From assembly GCF_963666675.1 (NCBI RefSeq), contig NZ_OY762929.1, forward strand, positions 5,676,001 through 5,740,000: a stretch of 64,000 nt of DNA. The letters run 5' to 3'. The notes beneath the pieces are model-generated. The model saw only the letters and a list, made by a program, of their open reading frames with translations, had not been told where the DNA came from and ran no database searches. Every line of letters begins with the position of its first letter. Positions within the stretch are counted from its first letter, which is position 1. Shown in pieces: positions 45,339 through 53,477 of the stretch. Both the position numbers and the translations under genes were made by a program. The stretch is from an uncultured Desulfobacter sp. Lineage in GTDB: Bacteria > Desulfobacterota > Desulfobacteria > Desulfobacterales > Desulfobacteraceae.

Positions 45339-46622
45339 ATGCATGCATCTTTACAGATTAAGCTAATAAAATTTGATGATGGGGAACGGTTTCCGATGTT
45401 GGCAAAAAGGCTGGGAGGGATGCCGTTATTTAAGCCAACTGTTTATTCCATTTCCATGATCAGGGCGGAAAATGCATCAACAGCAACCATCGTTAGAAAT
45501 CTACAAGCAATCATGCATCTCTATACTTGGGCAAACAATAGCGGATTCGATTTAGAGCAGCGTTTTGGAAAAGGGAATTTTTTGAATCTGATCGAAATTG
45601 ACAGCCTAACTGATGCGGTTGGCATGAGATACGATCATTTAAAAAAAATGATAAAACGAAACCAGGACAACCCTTCAGACAGCAAGAGAATTGTGCCCTC
45701 AATAGAAAGGTTCAGGACGGGAGCCAAAACCCACAGCTTAACAGTTGATTCTGCGACAAAGGCTGTTAGATTGCGGTACATTTGTAATTATTTAGATTGG
45801 CTTGCTTTTGAATATTTAAAGGGTGTTTTAAGCTCTTCAGGTAGACGCGCTGAAATCGAAAGTAAGCAAAAATATATGTCCCATGCCATCCAAGCAAGGA
45901 TTCCGACTGTTCGGAATTTAAGTTTTTTCGGGAAACGTGAAGGATTGTCACATGAAGCCGAAAAGCGCATGAGAGAGGTCATTAACCCCCAATCACAGGA
46001 GAACCCCTGGCAAAATCAAAATGTGCGGATTCGGAACCATGTGTTCATCTTGACATCTCTAACTTTAGGAATCAGGCGCGGAGAGCTTTTGTTGGCCAGA
46101 GTTAAAGATGTTAATTTTCAAGAGGGTACTTTATTAATAAGGAGGGCTCCCGATGATCCCAACGACCCTCGCACCTATCAACCAAATGCTAAAACTCGTG
46201 ATCGAATTCTGCCGTTGGAAGCGGATCTTTGCCAACTTCTTTATGATTACGTTATAGGCGTGCGTGGTAAAATAAAAGCAGCAAAAAAACATGAATTTCT
46301 GTTTGTAGCACTGAACACCGGCGCACCACTTTCCATGGCCTCTGTTACCAAAATATTTGCCACGCTGAGAAGTCGAATCTCTGACCTGCCCAATGACCTT
46401 TCGGATCATGTGTTGAGACATACTTGGAATGATCGATTTTCAGAAATGATGGATAAGAATAAAGTGCCTGAGGAGGAAGAAAAAAAGCATCGATCATACC
46501 TTATGGGATGGTCTGAAACATCTAATTCTGCAGCTACATATACCCGCCGTCATATACGTAAAAAATCGAAAGAGGTTTCACTCCAACTACAACGAAGGAT
46601 GGATCTAAAGGACGATGGGTAA
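45339..46622 (+). CDS. Tyrosine recombinase 1 of a tandem trio
   Basis: A 427-residue phage-integrase-type recombinase. The N-terminal SAM-like DNA-binding region spans ~40-200. Catalytic residues: Arg in LGIRRGELLLARV (~245), His-x-x-Arg in DHVLRHTWNDRF (~352) and Tyr in NSAATYTRRH (~400). AAAGG lies 7 bp before the ATG. It is followed 6 bp later by the second recombinase. It would cut and rejoin DNA to move the element. Its codon use is visibly more A+T-rich than ssb. Confidence 0.88.
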   Translation: MHASLQIKLIKFDDGERFPMLAKRLGGMPLFKPTVYSISMIRAENASTATIVRNLQAIMHLYTWANNSGFDLEQRFGKGNFLNLIEIDSLTDAVGMRYDHLKKMIKRNQDNPSDSKRIVPSIERFRTGAKTHSLTVDSATKAVRLRYICNYLDWLAFEYLKGVLSSSGRRAEIESKQKYMSHAIQARIPTVRNLSFFGKREGLSHEAEKRMREVINPQSQENPWQNQNVRIRNHVFILTSLTLGIRRGELLLARVKDVNFQEGTLLIRRAPDDPNDPRTYQPNAKTRDRILPLEADLCQLLYDYVIGVRGKIKAAKKHEFLFVALNTGAPLSMASVTKIFATLRSRISDLPNDLSDHVLRHTWNDRFSEMMDKNKVPEEEEKKHRSYLMGWSETSNSAATYTRRHIRKKSKEVSLQLQRRMDLKDDG

Positions 46623-46627
46623 AAAAT

Positions 46628-48193
46628 ATGTCTCAAAATAAACTCAGCAAGCTGGGTACGGAAGTCTCCGAATTACCAGAAAAAGCTTCATCTCATGCCG
46701 GATTTGAATTCTATCCAAGAGATAGAATTTGGAAATTAAGAGATCAAAGCATGACACAGCATTTCGATTTTAATAAAGTTATAAATTATTGTCATCCAGA
46801 GTTTTTTTCTTCTTTTCAAAAAGTTCTTTTTTTTTATATCCAAAATTATTCAGCCAACCATTCGGTCAATATATTTTATAACTTTATCTACTTTCTCCGT
46901 TCAATAGTTAGTGATGGCGACATATTGTCAAGTATCAATAGCACCCATCTTATTAATTATAAGGCCGGTTTATCAGCTAACCATGATTGGCAGCTGGGCA
47001 GATTATCTGGTTTTTTTAAAAAATGGTATGAACTTGGATATCTTGGAATAGAGACAGATGCGATCTCCTTCTTCAAACAAATACGACTGAAAGGAAATAG
47101 AAAAGGCGATGCCGTTCGTACAATGGATCCCGAAAAAGGCCCATATACTGAAATAGAACTACATTCCATTCAGGCTGCGATTAATGATGCCTTTGGAACA
47201 GGCCGTATTACCATTCGTGAATATATTCTGATATGGCTTTTTATGGCCTTGGGAGCTAGGAATATACAAGTCGCAGCCTTAAAGCTTAAAGATTTTAATG
47301 TCCAACATGCAAGTGACGGTAGCTCCAGCTATCTTCTTAACGTCCCCCGGGCAAAACAACGTGCCAACCGAATTAGAGATCAGTTCAAGCAAAGGGTTTT
47401 GATCGAAGAAATAGGCGCGGTACTTGAGACATGGATCGAACACGTCAAAGATCAATATTCGAAATTACCAGATTGTTTTAAAAAACAATCTATTGAATAT
47501 GATAATTTACCCCTTTTCCCTTTATGGGGATTCCCTAACCCTATAGGGTTTGATCATCACTCAACAGGTCGCCATCTTGCCAAAGAAGTTAAAGAGTTAT
47601 TTTACAAAATAATTGTTATTTCCGAACGAACGGGCAAGGAATTGCGGATCGGTATACGCCGATTTCGGTATACTTTGGGCACTCGTGCCGCCATGGAGGG
47701 GCACGGGGAACTAATCATAGCCGATTTACTCGACCATTCCGACACCCAGCATGTGGGTGTCTATGTCGAAGCCACCCCGGAAATCATAGAACGTATTGAC
47801 AAGGCTGTTGCAATGCAGTTGGCACCAATAGCCCAAGCTTTTATGGGCAAAATTATTCTCAATGAATCAAAAGCTAAACGGAGCAATGATCCAAGCAGCC
47901 GTATCCGTATTCACAATGGAGATCCGGCCATGGGGTTTGTCGGTAATTGTGGGAAATATGGATTTTGTAGTGCATTTGCCCCTATAGCCTGTTATACGTG
48001 CCGCAATTTCCAAGCCTGGCTTGATGGGCCTCATACTGAAATACTCGAAAGCCTTATTTCAGAACGTGAACGGCTTTTAAAAGAAACGGATGATGAAAGA
48101 ATAGCGTTTGCCAATGACCGAACGATTATGGCAGTCGCTGAAGTCGTGCGACGGTGTGCTGAAATGAAACTAAACAAGAAGGCCTCGTCATGA
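46628..48193 (+). CDS. Tyrosine recombinase 2, variant with Cys-rich C-terminus
   Basis: A 521-residue integrase-like protein. Catalytic Arg in ALGARNIQVAALKL (~205), box II in GIRRFRYTLGTRAAM (~340, where the usual His is Arg), then LLDHSDTQHVGVYVEATPE with the putative Tyr (~375). After ~430 a Cys-rich segment (VGNCGKYGFCSAFAPIACYTC) should bind zinc, followed by a helical tail. The stop overlaps the next gene's ATG by 4 bp. A substituted box II suggests a changed or structural role within a recombinase complex. Confidence 0.8.
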   Translation: MSQNKLSKLGTEVSELPEKASSHAGFEFYPRDRIWKLRDQSMTQHFDFNKVINYCHPEFFSSFQKVLFFYIQNYSANHSVNIFYNFIYFLRSIVSDGDILSSINSTHLINYKAGLSANHDWQLGRLSGFFKKWYELGYLGIETDAISFFKQIRLKGNRKGDAVRTMDPEKGPYTEIELHSIQAAINDAFGTGRITIREYILIWLFMALGARNIQVAALKLKDFNVQHASDGSSSYLLNVPRAKQRANRIRDQFKQRVLIEEIGAVLETWIEHVKDQYSKLPDCFKKQSIEYDNLPLFPLWGFPNPIGFDHHSTGRHLAKEVKELFYKIIVISERTGKELRIGIRRFRYTLGTRAAMEGHGELIIADLLDHSDTQHVGVYVEATPEIIERIDKAVAMQLAPIAQAFMGKIILNESKAKRSNDPSSRIRIHNGDPAMGFVGNCGKYGFCSAFAPIACYTCRNFQAWLDGPHTEILESLISERERLLKETDDERIAFANDRTIMAVAEVVRRCAEMKLNKKASS

Positions 48194-50268
48194 CAAAAAT
48201 CATCCAATTTGTTCCTCAAGCGCAATTGACTGCCGCTGAAAACCTCAATGGATTTATTGATTTGTGTCGCAATCGCCTGGAAGTATTCGGTAAAGACCTC
48301 AATTGGGATGAATCATGGGATATTACTCCTTGGTGTGAACTGAAAGGACGCCGAGGAAGGGTGCCCCTGGCATGGACAAATCATGATACATCAAAAATAA
48401 AGCCAGGTGCCATCATGGAGAAGCCTTTCATCGATTTCGCGAAAAGTTACATGCGCTATCAGCATGCCTTCCGGCCGACCAAAGTTGTTGGGTTTAGGCT
48501 ATCTGCGCTTAGAGCCTTGGATCGAGCATTGGTTTTACAGCACGGCAAAGCAGAGGTTGAGACATCAGACCCAGCTATATTCAATCTCGCTGCTCAATTA
48601 ATAAATGATAAATTTGAAAAAACCACCGCTTACAGAATTGCTTTACAGCTAAATATGATAGCCCAATTTTTGAATGCAAATAATCTTGTTGCCGTTGGAT
48701 TCAATTGGAAAAATCCCATCGGGCGTCCAAATGATAGAAATCGAGTGGGAAAAAAGGCCGACAAAAGAAGAGCTGAATTGCTGCCAAGCCAAGCTGCCCT
48801 AGATGCTTTAGCAAAGGCTTTTCATCTTGCAATTGAACCAAGAGATGTCGTACTAACCTCCATTATGGCACTGCTTTGTTCTGCCCCTGACCGTATCAAT
48901 GAAGTTCTTCGACTTCCGGTAGATTGTGAAGTTTTTCAAAAGAAAAAGAATGGCAAAGAAGCCTATGGCTTGCGCTGGTGGCCATCCAAAGGTGCTGAGC
49001 CTATGGTGAAGTGGGTTGTCGATTCAATGGTAGAGGTGGTCAAGGAAGCTGTTTCAAAAATTCGAGAGCAAACGGATCCAGCTCGTAAAATAGCAGCCTG
49101 GTATGAGCAACATCCTGACAAATTATATCTTATTGAAACTAATGAATATTTACGACAACAAGTATTTTTAAGCACATCGGACATAAAAGGAATCATTGGA
49201 TTGTCTTCTGCGGACGGAGCATATGAGTGGGCTAGGCATAACGAACTGATAGCCACTAGAATGAATGGAAAGGGCTATTATCTATTCACGGATGTTGAAA
49301 ATGCAATTCTGTCAATGTTACCCAAAAATTTCCCGATCATGGATAACGAATCGGGTATTAAATATAAAGACGCTTTACTTGTGACCCAATTAAATTTTTT
49401 TCAATCTCGCAAAGCAACTTATTCCTGCATGTTTCAAGATATTACCGTTGATCTCGTTAATGATGAACTCGGATCAAGGCTGCAACATGGGCGAGAATCA
49501 TTATTTAGCCGCTTTGATTTCACAGAGCCAGACGGCAGTCCGATAAAAATCACATCGCACCAACTGCGGCATTGGCTCAATACGATTGCTCAAAGAGGTG
49601 GTCTTAGCCAGCTTGATATTGCAAAATGGTCCGGTAGAAAGGATATTCACCAGAATGCGAATTATGATCATATGACAGCTTATGAACTCATCGAAAAGGT
49701 GCGCAGCATAGATGATGGAAGCATGTTTGGCCCGCTTGCAGAATTTATAGCAAAATCACCAATCCCACGTGATGAATTCTTGTCGTTAAAATTTCCTACA
49801 GTTCATACAACTGAGATCGGCTTTTGTATTCACGACTGGACCATGATTCCGTGCCAGAAACACCGTGACTGTATGAACTGCACCGAAAATGTGTGCATTA
49901 AAGGAGACACAAAAAAAACGGCACGTATCAAACAATGTCTGAGAGACGCAGAAGAACAATTAAAGCGTGCCGAGTCCGCCAAACAAGAGGACTATGCCGG
50001 TGCCGATAGATGGCTCGCGCATCATCAATTGACGGTTGAGCGATTACGAGGACTGGTTTCGATTATGGAAAATCCGAAGGTGCCAATAGGCTCAATTATT
50101 CAACTTTCTAACGATAAGGAATTTTCCTTAATTGGCATGGCTATTGAAGATAGATGCCAAAAGAAAGATGCGGACGCCAAGTTGTTAAACAGAATTCGTT
50201 CTATTACAAATAATAATAAATTTGCATTATCTCGTTCGACTTTGTCAGATAAAAGGGACAAAAAATAA
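48190..50268 (+). CDS. Tyrosine recombinase 3, long form
   Basis: A 692-residue recombinase. Catalytic Arg in SAPDRINEVLRL (~237), HQLRHWLNTIAQRGG (~460) and the Tyr region GRKDIHQNANYDHM (~495). A Cys/His-rich block (CIHDWTMIPCQKHRDCMNC, ~555) probably binds zinc and is followed by a coiled coil (CLRDAEEQLKRAESAKQEDY). The layout is close to TnpB of Tn554-like elements and to the large integrases of gamma-mobile-trio type islands. The ATG overlaps the previous stop, and the stop overlaps the next ATG by one base. Confidence 0.83.
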   Translation: MTKIIQFVPQAQLTAAENLNGFIDLCRNRLEVFGKDLNWDESWDITPWCELKGRRGRVPLAWTNHDTSKIKPGAIMEKPFIDFAKSYMRYQHAFRPTKVVGFRLSALRALDRALVLQHGKAEVETSDPAIFNLAAQLINDKFEKTTAYRIALQLNMIAQFLNANNLVAVGFNWKNPIGRPNDRNRVGKKADKRRAELLPSQAALDALAKAFHLAIEPRDVVLTSIMALLCSAPDRINEVLRLPVDCEVFQKKKNGKEAYGLRWWPSKGAEPMVKWVVDSMVEVVKEAVSKIREQTDPARKIAAWYEQHPDKLYLIETNEYLRQQVFLSTSDIKGIIGLSSADGAYEWARHNELIATRMNGKGYYLFTDVENAILSMLPKNFPIMDNESGIKYKDALLVTQLNFFQSRKATYSCMFQDITVDLVNDELGSRLQHGRESLFSRFDFTEPDGSPIKITSHQLRHWLNTIAQRGGLSQLDIAKWSGRKDIHQNANYDHMTAYELIEKVRSIDDGSMFGPLAEFIAKSPIPRDEFLSLKFPTVHTTEIGFCIHDWTMIPCQKHRDCMNCTENVCIKGDTKKTARIKQCLRDAEEQLKRAESAKQEDYAGADRWLAHHQLTVERLRGLVSIMENPKVPIGSIIQLSNDKEFSLIGMAIEDRCQKKDADAKLLNRIRSITNNNKFALSRSTLSDKRDKK

Positions 50269-50687
50269 TGTCGGTTTATTTAAAAGACAAAGACGTTGAA
50301 ATTATTGTTGAAATCATAGATGGTTGGCCCAACAATAAAAAATTAACTTGGCAGAACTTACTGCTTGCGACACAAATGCGTCTTGGTGGCCGCCTTTATA
50401 CCCGTCAAGCCTTCGCGAGATATCTACGTATCCAGCGAGCCTTTAAGTTAAAAAAAGAAAATTTAAAAACAGGACCTCCTCCCCCCCCAACTAAATCAAT
50501 TCCACTTCAAAAAGCATTGGAGCGGGTTAAAAGGCTAAAATCGGAAAATCAACGACTGAAGGCTGAAAACCATTCGCTATTGGAACAATTTGCAAGATGG
50601 GCATACAACGCCCATATAAGAGGACTTGACTTAGAATATTTAGATAGGCCCTTGCCCAATATAGATAGGCAGAAAACGGAATTTTGA
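50268..50687 (+). CDS. Small coiled-coil protein, TnpC-like helper
   Basis: A 139-residue protein starting on the stop of recombinase 3 (TAATG). The N-terminal half looks like a helix-turn-helix (NLLLATQMRLGGRLYTRQAF). A Pro-rich hinge follows. The second half is a coiled coil (ALERVKRLKSENQRLKAENH). Tn554 and relatives also place a short coiled-coil TnpC after their recombinases, where it influences orientation and frequency of insertion. The similarity is in architecture, not proven by alignment. Confidence 0.6.
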   Translation: MSVYLKDKDVEIIVEIIDGWPNNKKLTWQNLLLATQMRLGGRLYTRQAFARYLRIQRAFKLKKENLKTGPPPPPTKSIPLQKALERVKRLKSENQRLKAENHSLLEQFARWAYNAHIRGLDLEYLDRPLPNIDRQKTEF

Positions 50688-50874
50688 GAATTGAATCCAA
50701 TAGCCAAATAAATAATTCATGGACGCGACTTTTAATAATAGTCCACTCGCTTAAATTCGATAGTGGAAGGAGCTCATTTTTGACATAGTCCGCAGTGAAA
50801 AACTTCAAATACTCCGGTACAAATTGGAACGGAATATGTTTTACCTACTTGCCAGTCTGATGTGTGGAGGATTT
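50688..50874. other. Convergent spacer between helper gene and defence operon
   Basis: 187 bp with no gene. No strong terminator hairpin is evident. It separates the rightward recombinase operon from the leftward defence operon. Confidence 0.5.
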
Positions 50875-53457
50875 TCATTGAGCCCCCTGCAGAGCTGGCT
50901 TCAACGGTCTCTTTTTAAATTCTGCCTGCCAGTCTTTTAACGTGTTAAAGTCAGTTTCAAGCTCATCTGGTTCTGGTAGGCGAACAGGTGCTTCTATTGG
51001 CTGGGGGTGCACATATCTTGAATACTTTGTCATCAAATCATCAAAGTATTTACAGTCAGCTTCAGATATTTTGGCTAAGCCTGCTATTTTCTTTGTATGC
51101 ACATCCCGTCTATACCTCTGGACAATATCGCCCATTAACTCTACTTCGATCATCCTCTCTAATAGATCTCTAAAATCACTACATAAAGATTTTGCATAGG
51201 GCTCATAAACTTCTTTCCCGTGTTCATTTAGGAACTTCTTTGCTTTTGCAAGGCGATCATTGATTAATTGCTTTAGAGCTGAGTCGGGCTTCTTAGCAAA
51301 AAATGGGGTATCTCCCGGTTCGCCGGTTCCCCAAGGTTCTTCCCGGATGCATATTACCTCAGGCTTTATGTCAACCTTTCCAGCATATAATTGAACCATG
51401 GTCAAAAGCGACAGCCGATGGGTGAAGATGATAACTTGCCGGTCGGAGGCGATAGCGCAGAGACGTTGAACAACTGCCTCTTCATAATCCTGATCAAGAG
51501 ACGAAATCGGATCATCAAATACAAATGGGGCTGGATAGGTTCTGCCTGTGACATCAGCAAGAAACGCCGCAATTGATACAATCCGGTTCTCGCCCTCGCT
51601 TAGAACTTCATTCAGGTTGTGCGTGGCACCGTCCAGTTGAAGGGTATGGAGGACCTTGCCTTTCGAGACTTTGGACTTGACGAGTTTTACCTTGAGCCGA
51701 GATGCCCCTAAGGTTTTGAGCTCATCGTTGAAGCGTTGAACAAAAGCATCTGTAATAAGCGTCTTTGCTAATTCTCCTTTTTTCGTGGATAACGCTTTGG
51801 AGTTGGTTTTCCTTTTAGCCTCCTGGAGTCGATCCAGTGCCTGCAGACGGTTGACCTCTTCCTGAATTGCTGCTTTCTGTTCGGCGAGCCACTTCTTTGC
51901 CTGCAGGTTCTTTAATTGAGCCTTCAGTTCTACACGGTTATCCTTTTCATCATCTTCCTCATATTTCTTGGCGTTCTCCTCATAGCCTTTTGAAATTTTG
52001 CCTATACCCTCAATCCATTCAGGGGATTGACTGACGGTATCCAAGGCATTATCAGAATCAAGTGACGGTACTTTTGATTTTCTGTCTTGAAGAGTAGTGA
52101 CGGTATCATTCAGTGCCTTGACAATGTCCTGATCCTCAATGCCAGCAGCATCGATTTTTGTTTTTAACGCTTCGGCACTGGGAATATCGGGTAGCGCATC
52201 AATTGCCTGTTTGGCCTCTCTGGCTGCTTCCGTAGCCTGTTTTTGTATTTCACCTTTTATGTACACCTCAAAAGAGGTGAACCGTTGTTTGGCTTCCTCG
52301 GATAAAGGTTGATGACAAAGTACACAAACAGAATCATCCTGAACATGGGGAAACTCCTGTCCAGTGTATGCCACTTCTTCCGAATATTTTCTTGCGGCAT
52401 TCCACAGTTCTTTCCAGACATCAGATCCAACGCCTTCGAGTTTTGCACCACTGAAAACATCTTTTGCCGCTGCTTCAGCGGCTGACTGTTTTAAAATGGA
52501 CTTCTTTTTTGCTGCGATGATCCTTTTGCAATTCTCACCAGACAGTTGACTGAGGTACGTCTGCATATCTTTAACAAGGCCATCAGCATGGCTCTTTTTA
52601 GTCCTGAATTGCTTTGCTTTGTCAGCTGGAGATATCACAGAAATCCTTTGTTGGAGCTCCTGAAGTTCTGTTTCATTTTCCGGTGAGAAAGAGCAATGGG
52701 AGTCAACGTCATCAGTCGTTGTTTTTGCGCTGACCTTTCCAACCCAAATCGCTCCAGTGGTGCCGAGGAGGGCATTGGGGATGTTCGGCATTTTCGATTT
52801 TAATGCACCGGCCTCTACATCAAGTTTTGCCGCTACTTTATCACAGACATCGATCAGCCTGCTGAAAAAAGACAAGACTGGAGGTTCATAGCTGACCACG
52901 TCTTCGCTCCCCATAAACACCCGGCCAAACGAAGAATCAAAAATATCAACTGAACAAAGATCGTCACATACTCCAGAACCTGCCCATTCATATTCCTCCG
53001 GCGTACTGCTTTTAAGAAGCGAGACCTTTGCTTTCTGCGTTTTATCCTCTGGTGAAAACACATTTGTATGCAGCTGACCACGAATACAATCACGGGCTCC
53101 ACAAACGTGCTTCAAGAGCCTGACATAGCCGGATTTGCCGGAGCCGTTTTGACCGTAAACGACAGCAACATTGCTCTTGCCGAAATCGAGTGGTGTCCGA
53201 GGAGCCAGCTTGTTCACCCCTGCAACATCACTAATGGAACATAAACGGACTTCTTCGGAATCATGTGCATCAAAAGCCCCAGCGGGGATGCTGGAATCAA
53301 CATCTGGAAACTCATTATTAGCTTCTTGCTGACACAACACTGCCATTTCTGAAATAGCAGCATCATTTAAGTCGCCGGATTCAAGCAGGCGCTTGGCAGC
53401 GACTTGCAGCCACTTTGGCCTTTGTGTTAACCACTCCGTTGTTGTTGAAGAAACCAT
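50875..53457 (-). CDS. RloC/PrrC-like AAA ATPase with zinc hook
   Basis: An 860-residue ABC/SMC-type ATPase. Walker A is YGQNGSGKSG at ~101-110. Long coiled coils flank a zinc-hook CVLC at ~378-381. The ABC signature LSEGENRIVSIAAFLADV is at ~619, Walker B FVFDDPISSLDQDYE at ~649, and the H-loop IIFTH follows. The C-terminal ~150 residues carry FRDLLERMIE (R-x3-E) and SRYVHP, which resemble the Arg-Glu-His set of HEPN/anticodon nuclease domains in PrrC and RloC. It would sense phage tampering or DNA damage and cut RNA. It is the last gene of the operon, 20 bp after res. Confidence 0.7.
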   Translation of the reverse strand: MVSSTTTEWLTQRPKWLQVAAKRLLESGDLNDAAISEMAVLCQQEANNEFPDVDSSIPAGAFDAHDSEEVRLCSISDVAGVNKLAPRTPLDFGKSNVAVVYGQNGSGKSGYVRLLKHVCGARDCIRGQLHTNVFSPEDKTQKAKVSLLKSSTPEEYEWAGSGVCDDLCSVDIFDSSFGRVFMGSEDVVSYEPPVLSFFSRLIDVCDKVAAKLDVEAGALKSKMPNIPNALLGTTGAIWVGKVSAKTTTDDVDSHCSFSPENETELQELQQRISVISPADKAKQFRTKKSHADGLVKDMQTYLSQLSGENCKRIIAAKKKSILKQSAAEAAAKDVFSGAKLEGVGSDVWKELWNAARKYSEEVAYTGQEFPHVQDDSVCVLCHQPLSEEAKQRFTSFEVYIKGEIQKQATEAAREAKQAIDALPDIPSAEALKTKIDAAGIEDQDIVKALNDTVTTLQDRKSKVPSLDSDNALDTVSQSPEWIEGIGKISKGYEENAKKYEEDDEKDNRVELKAQLKNLQAKKWLAEQKAAIQEEVNRLQALDRLQEAKRKTNSKALSTKKGELAKTLITDAFVQRFNDELKTLGASRLKVKLVKSKVSKGKVLHTLQLDGATHNLNEVLSEGENRIVSIAAFLADVTGRTYPAPFVFDDPISSLDQDYEEAVVQRLCAIASDRQVIIFTHRLSLLTMVQLYAGKVDIKPEVICIREEPWGTGEPGDTPFFAKKPDSALKQLINDRLAKAKKFLNEHGKEVYEPYAKSLCSDFRDLLERMIEVELMGDIVQRYRRDVHTKKIAGLAKISEADCKYFDDLMTKYSRYVHPQPIEAPVRLPEPDELETDFNTLKDWQAEFKKRPLKPALQGAQ

Positions 53458-53477
53458 CTGCCCATTCTCCCTTTGAA

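Noticed and set aside
50875..53457. Rad50/SbcC repair ATPase
   Set aside because: No SbcD/Mre11 partner is present and the C-terminal extension with R-x3-E and RYVH points to the RloC/PrrC type instead.
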